The notes under the pieces: generated by a model | Databases searched by the model: none | What the model saw: only the letters and a program-made list of their open reading frames with translations | Told to the model about the DNA's origin: nothing | Shown here: one piece after another, positions 14,107 to 17,396 of the stretch | Layout of the letters: each line of letters starts with the position of its first letter | How positions within the stretch are numbered: the stretch's first letter is position 1 | Position numbers and translations under genes: made by a program | Assembly: GCA_033721095.1 (NCBI GenBank) | Contig: JAWWBG010000028.1 | Location: 1 to 17,396, forward strand | Direction: 5' to 3' | From: JAWWBG01 sp033721095 | GTDB lineage: Bacteria; Actinomycetota; Nitriliruptoria; Nitriliruptorales; Nitriliruptoraceae | Length of the DNA: 17,396 bases

Positions 14107-14955
14107 TCATGCGACGGGGCCGGTGACGAGGGCGCGGCGCTCGGCCCGGGCCCGGCGTTCCTCCGCCGATGACCAACGGAAGTACAGGACGGTGATGATC
14201 ACCCACAGGTACATGCCGCCGCCGACCTTCATCAGCAGGCCGGCAACCTGCATGTCGGTCACGGCATCGAGCCAGACCCGCGGGAAGGTCGCGTACACGG
14301 CATACAACGGCTCGGTTCCAAACGTCAGGAAGGCCGAGGGGATGGTGGGAACGAGCGTCTGGATGAACAGGTAGAACAGGCGCGGCAGCTCCGCGAGGCG
14401 GGGGACGATGGCCTCCGAGGGCGACAGGACCGGCAGCCACATCGCGAACGAGGCGAGGATCCACAACTGGTGGCTGGCCGAATGGAAGAACTCGCTGCGC
14501 AGCATCGCGTCCACGACGTTGGGCCAGTGGATCAGCAACATGACCCCGTTGAACAGCGCGGCGCCCACCAGCGGCTTGCCGAGGAACCGAACGGTTGCCC
14601 GCACCTTGGGAGGGCGCGTCAGCAGCTCGAACATCCACTCCGGCAGACCCGCGAGGATGAGCGCCGGGAAGACCAGGCCCTCGAGGAGGTGGACGATCGT
14701 GTGTGCGCTGTAGAGCGCCTGCTCGCTGATGTCGTGCAGGGGCGACCCCGCGGCGATCCACAACACGGCCACGCCCGAGACGAACGAGGTCGCCTGCCAC
14801 CGCGTGACGGCACGCTCGCCCGGTCGTGGGTGGAACAGCGGCCCGTACCGGCGCACGAGCCCGAAGTAGGCGAGCAGCAGCGCAGCGCACAGCGCGTAGA
14901 CCTCGAGGTGGGGCTCGAGCCTGATCGGCGTCCCGTCGAGGGTCAGCGTGCCCAT
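14107..14955 (-). CDS. ctaG: Cytochrome c oxidase assembly protein, caa3-type CtaG family
   Basis: This 282-residue membrane protein has about seven helices. Visible signatures of the caa3_CtaG family are SPLHDISEQALYSAHTIVHLLEGLVFPALILAGLPEW, LIHWPNVVDAML, and ASHQLWILASFAMWLPVLSPS. The histidines in HTIVH, HWPNV and SASHQ are the probable copper-handling residues. In Bacillus, CtaG is needed for making the active caa3 oxidase and is thought to help form the CuB site. It is distinct from the proteobacterial Cox11-type CtaG. The ATG lies five bases after the stop of subunit IV, with a poor ribosome site, so coupled translation is likely. The cupredoxin gene follows 66 bp later, consistent with a copper-related pair. 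Confidence 0.88.
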   Translation of the reverse strand: MGTLTLDGTPIRLEPHLEVYALCAALLLAYFGLVRRYGPLFHPRPGERAVTRWQATSFVSGVAVLWIAAGSPLHDISEQALYSAHTIVHLLEGLVFPALILAGLPEWMFELLTRPPKVRATVRFLGKPLVGAALFNGVMLLIHWPNVVDAMLRSEFFHSASHQLWILASFAMWLPVLSPSEAIVPRLAELPRLFYLFIQTLVPTIPSAFLTFGTEPLYAVYATFPRVWLDAVTDMQVAGLLMKVGGGMYLWVIITVLYFRWSSAEERRARAERRALVTGPVA

Positions 14956-14960
14956 GCCGC

Positions 14961-15275
14961 CTACGGCAGGTCGATCTTGGCCGAGAAGGTGACCAGGACG
15001 ATCGCGTACGAGAACAGCGCAAGCGCCAGGCCCGTGACCATGAAGCGGCGATAGACGATCGTGTCAAACTTGAGGTGCATGAACCAGCCGGCCACCAGCA
15101 CGAACTTGATGGCCATCAGGCCCAGCAGCGTCGGGATGAACGCGACCCCGATCTCGACGAACGACGCCGCGATCTCCAGAGCGGTCAGCACCGCGAGAAC
15201 GACGGCCACCTGGACGTACTGCTGGGGCGTCGGGTGGTGGCCGTGGACGTCGGCGTCGGCATCGTGATCGGTCAT
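14961..15275 (-). CDS. Cytochrome c oxidase subunit IV (prokaryotic COX4/CyoD type)
   Basis: A 104-residue protein with three membrane helices (about 20-41, 45-66 and 76-98). The segment GLMAIKFVLVAGWFMHLKFD is diagnostic of the small bacterial oxidase subunit IV (PF03626 type, CtaF of Bacillus, CyoD of quinol oxidases). It stabilises the subunit I/III core. The N-terminus is rich in Asp and His (MTDHDADADVHGHH), echoing the acidic His-rich tail of CtaD. The ATG has a strong GAGGAG ribosome site eight bases upstream and lies 19 bp after ctaE. It is not the four-helix actinobacterial CtaF (PF12270 type). Confidence 0.9.
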   Translation of the reverse strand: MTDHDADADVHGHHPTPQQYVQVAVVLAVLTALEIAASFVEIGVAFIPTLLGLMAIKFVLVAGWFMHLKFDTIVYRRFMVTGLALALFSYAIVLVTFSAKIDLP

Positions 15276-15294
15276 GTCGTGGGCTCCTCGCTGC

Positions 15295-15876
15295 TCAGCC
15301 GTAGGGGATCAGGTAGACGACCGTGAAGATCAGCACCCAGATGATGTCCACGAAGTGCCAGTAGAGCCCGATCATCTCGGTCTTGATGTGCTGGTCGGGC
15401 TTCACCTTGCCCGTGTGGGTCAACGACCACAGCGCCAGGAGCATGAGGATGCCGATCGTCACGTGCGCGCCGTGGAAGCCCGTGAGGACGAAGAACGACG
15501 ACGACATCGGGCTGGTCGTCAGCGCCAGCCCCTCCTTGAGAAAGGTCGTGAACTCGAAGACCTGCCCGCCAATGAACACAATCCCCTGGAGTGCCGTCGC
15601 AAGGATCCACAGGCGCATGCGGCGCATGTCGCCCTTCACGTGGGCGCTGTGCGCCAGCACCATCGTCAGCGAGGACATCAGCAGCACGAACGACGACACG
15701 GACGTGTACGGGATGTCGAACAGCTCGACGCCGGGACCGCCGTTGGTGCGGTCGTAGTAGAGGAGGTAGGCCGAGATGAAGGCACCGAAGAAGAGGAACT
15801 CGGAGCCGAGGAACACCCACATCGCCAGCTTGCGGTGGTCGACCCCGAGGGTGTTCTGCGAAACGTCTGCGCTCAT
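15295..15876 (-). CDS. ctaE: Cytochrome c oxidase subunit III
   Basis: This 193-residue protein has five membrane helices and is the short bacterial form of oxidase subunit III, lacking the first two helices of the mitochondrial one. Signatures are KLAMWVFLGSEFLFFGAF with the conserved Glu in GSEF, the GQVFEF segment, FFVLTGFHGAHVTIG, and the final YWHFVDIIWVLIFTVVYL. It supports proton uptake and stability of subunit I and has no redox centre. The ATG shares one base with the TGA of ctaD (TGATG at 15876), so the two are translationally coupled. Subunit IV follows 19 bp after its stop. Confidence 0.94.
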   Translation of the reverse strand: MSADVSQNTLGVDHRKLAMWVFLGSEFLFFGAFISAYLLYYDRTNGGPGVELFDIPYTSVSSFVLLMSSLTMVLAHSAHVKGDMRRMRLWILATALQGIVFIGGQVFEFTTFLKEGLALTTSPMSSSFFVLTGFHGAHVTIGILMLLALWSLTHTGKVKPDQHIKTEMIGLYWHFVDIIWVLIFTVVYLIPYG

Positions 15877-17396
15877 CAGTCGTCATCTCCCTCGGCCACG
15901 GGCTCGATGACCCAGCCGAACATCCCGACGAGCAGCCAGATCGCGCCCAGCACGCCCAACCAGACGGTCTTGTAGACGACGCCGTACCCGAGTGGCACGA
16001 AGCCGGCAGTCATGAAGATCGGCCAGTACGACGGGTGTGGCATGTGGATGTGCTCGCCATGCTCGTCGTCGTGGTCGTCGGAGTGATCCTCGGAGGCGCC
16101 GGCGGGAACGGGGACCGGGATGCCGGCCTCGTCCTCGGCGTACTTGCGGTGCCACCAGTCGTCGCGGTGCTCGACCTGGGGGATCTCGTCGAAGTTGTGG
16201 ACCTTCGGAGGCGACGGGATCGACCATTCGAGCGTCCGTGCGTCCCACGGGTCGCCGCCGGCCGGCTCGCCGTTGCGGATCGACTTGATGAAGTTGATCA
16301 GGAAGATCGTCGCGGAGATCGCGATGACGAAGGCGCCGACGGTGGACAGCAGGTTCCACAGCTCGACGTCACCGCCCAGCTCGCCCGGCAGCACGTAGGT
16401 CCGGCGCGGCTGGCCGAGAAGTCCGGACAGGTGCATGGGTCCGAACGCGAGGTTGAACCCGATGAACCAGGTCCAGAAGTGCGCCTTGCCCCAGCGCTCG
16501 TCGAGGAACTTGCCGGTCACCTTCGGGAACCAGTAGTAGATCCCCGAGACCAGGCCGAACAAGGCGCCGCCGAACAGCACGTAGTGGAAGTGGGCGACGA
16601 TCCAGTAGGTGTCGGTCTGCTGCGCGTCGTGCGGCACGAGTGCGTGCGTCACGCCGGAGAGCCCACCGATGGTGAACATCGCCACGAACCCGACGCTGAA
16701 CAGCATGGCCGTGTTGAAGTTGATCTTGCCGCCCCACATCGTGAACACCCAGTTGAAGATCTTGATGCCGGTGGGGACCGCGATCATCATCGTCGAGATC
16801 CCGAACGCGGCCTCCGCAACCGGGCCGAGGCCGGCGACGAACATGTGGTGTGCCCACACGCCGAATCCGATGAACGCGATGCCGGCCCCCGCGAAGGCGA
16901 CGGCCGCGTACCCGAACAGCGGCTTGCGCGAGAAGGTCGGCAGGACCTCCGAGACGATGCCCATCGCCGGCAGGATGAGGATGTAGACCTCGGGATGGCC
17001 GAAGAGCCAGAACAGGTGCTGCCACAGGATCGGGTCGGCACCCACCTCGGCGGCGAAGAAGTTGGCCCCGAACGTGATGTCGAAGGTCATCATGAACAGC
17101 GCGACGGCGATGATCGGCAGGCTGAACAGCAGCAGGAAGTTCACGACCAGCGACATCCAGATGAACATCGGCATCTTCATGAACGACATGCCGGGGGCAC
17201 GCATGTTGAGGATGGTCGTGATGAAGTTCACCGATGACGCGAGCGACGCGACGCCGAGGATCTGCAGCCCCACGGCGTAGTAGGCCATGTTCTCGCCGGG
17301 CGTCAAAGTCGACAGCGGCGCGTACCCGAACCAGCCGCCGTTGGGCGCGCCCCCCAACAGGAAGGAGCTGTACAGGAAGATCCCGCCGAAGAAGAA
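15876..17396 (-). CDS. ctaD: Cytochrome c oxidase subunit I (aa3/caa3, partial: N-terminus beyond window)
   Basis: The frame is open to the right edge, giving the last 506 residues; roughly the first 100, with one heme a ligand, are missing. All remaining catalytic parts are visible: FGHPEVY, with the CuB His, the D-channel Glu and the Tyr crosslinked to His, which mark an A1-type enzyme; WAHHMF, the two other CuB His; PTGIKIF, with the K-channel Lys; AHFHYV, with heme a3 and heme a His; and GQPRRT, with the heme propionate arginines. It reduces oxygen to water and pumps protons. After the core there is a DDWWHRKYAEDEAG linker, an acidic His-rich run (16035-16091), and two extra membrane helices (SYWPIFMTAGF to GMFGWVIEP). 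Similar tails occur in caa3-type subunit I of several phyla. It is the first visible gene of the operon; ctaC is expected upstream. Confidence 0.95.
   Translation of the reverse strand, partial: FFFGGIFLYSSFLLGGAPNGGWFGYAPLSTLTPGENMAYYAVGLQILGVASLASSVNFITTILNMRAPGMSFMKMPMFIWMSLVVNFLLLFSLPIIAVALFMMTFDITFGANFFAAEVGADPILWQHLFWLFGHPEVYILILPAMGIVSEVLPTFSRKPLFGYAAVAFAGAGIAFIGFGVWAHHMFVAGLGPVAEAAFGISTMMIAVPTGIKIFNWVFTMWGGKINFNTAMLFSVGFVAMFTIGGLSGVTHALVPHDAQQTDTYWIVAHFHYVLFGGALFGLVSGIYYWFPKVTGKFLDERWGKAHFWTWFIGFNLAFGPMHLSGLLGQPRRTYVLPGELGGDVELWNLLSTVGAFVIAISATIFLINFIKSIRNGEPAGGDPWDARTLEWSIPSPPKVHNFDEIPQVEHRDDWWHRKYAEDEAGIPVPVPAGASEDHSDDHDDEHGEHIHMPHPSYWPIFMTAGFVPLGYGVVYKTVWLGVLGAIWLLVGMFGWVIEPVAEGDDD

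Noticed and set aside
12571..14172. 533-codon plus-strand frame running through ctaB and the cupredoxin gene
   Set aside because: Out of frame with ctaB and antisense to the cupredoxin gene; composition is Arg/Asp/Gly-rich shadow sequence.
16035..17237. 400-codon plus-strand frame opposite ctaD
   Set aside because: ctaD is unmistakable on the other strand, with all catalytic motifs; this frame is its shadow.

Overview
The window is a gene-dense, GC-rich (roughly two-thirds G+C) bacterial segment. The cox gene types, the frequent 1-13 nt gene overlaps, GTG starts, an LPxTG-type surface protein and TadE/TadG pseudopilin genes fit a deep-branching Actinomycetota (Acidimicrobiia, Nitriliruptoria or Euzebya-like). 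That placement is inferred from style only; no rRNA or other taxonomic marker is present.

Layout. (1) Positions 49-2461, plus strand: a three-gene acyl-CoA operon. It has a TIGR03084-type DinB/maleylpyruvate-isomerase-fold protein, a crotonase-family enoyl-CoA hydratase and a double-hotdog thioesterase, joined by two identical GTGA stop/start overlaps. (2) 2494-5439, plus strand: a 981-residue secreted neutral-ceramidase-like hydrolase that ends in LPATG, a hydrophobic stretch and an RRR tail, so it is probably sortase-anchored. (3) 5458-10470, minus strand: five pseudopilin-like genes in transcription order TadE1-TadG1-TadE2, a 189-bp gap, then TadE3-TadG2. The gap holds a perfect GTGAGCGCTCAC palindrome and a cluster of CGTGA repeats. 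No Tad ATPase, platform, secretin or prepilin peptidase gene lies in the window. (4) 10640-12336, minus strand: an SGNH-fold acyltransferase/hydrolase resembling mycobacterial OctT, whose ATG overlaps the TGA of ctaA (heme A synthase). (5) 12383-13363, plus strand: ctaB (heme O synthase), divergent from ctaA across only 46 bp. (6) 13399 to the right edge, minus strand: an aa3/caa3-type cytochrome c oxidase operon. In transcription order it is ctaD (5' end cut by the window), ctaE, a subunit IV, ctaG, and a membrane-anchored blue-copper (cupredoxin) protein.

How it works together. ctaB and ctaA make heme O and then heme A for the CtaD core, and CtaG is the copper-delivery assembly factor. CtaE and subunit IV complete the membrane complex. 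The terminal cupredoxin is either a dedicated electron carrier or a copper assembly factor. ctaC (subunit II) is not in the window and probably lies upstream of ctaD. In the left third, the extracellular ceramidase-like enzyme could release fatty acids from amide-linked lipids, with the hydratase and thioesterase acting on acyl-CoA inside the cell; that link rests only on adjacency and shared strand.

There is no gene-free stretch over 300 bases. The longest gaps are 189 bp (7824-8012) and 169 bp (10471-10639). I saw no tRNA, rRNA, CRISPR array, insertion sequence or integrase. The less ordinary parts are the two-module pseudopilin island with its palindromic control-like region, the sortase-anchored ceramidase, the OctT-like gene fused by overlap to ctaA, and the cupredoxin at the end of the oxidase operon.
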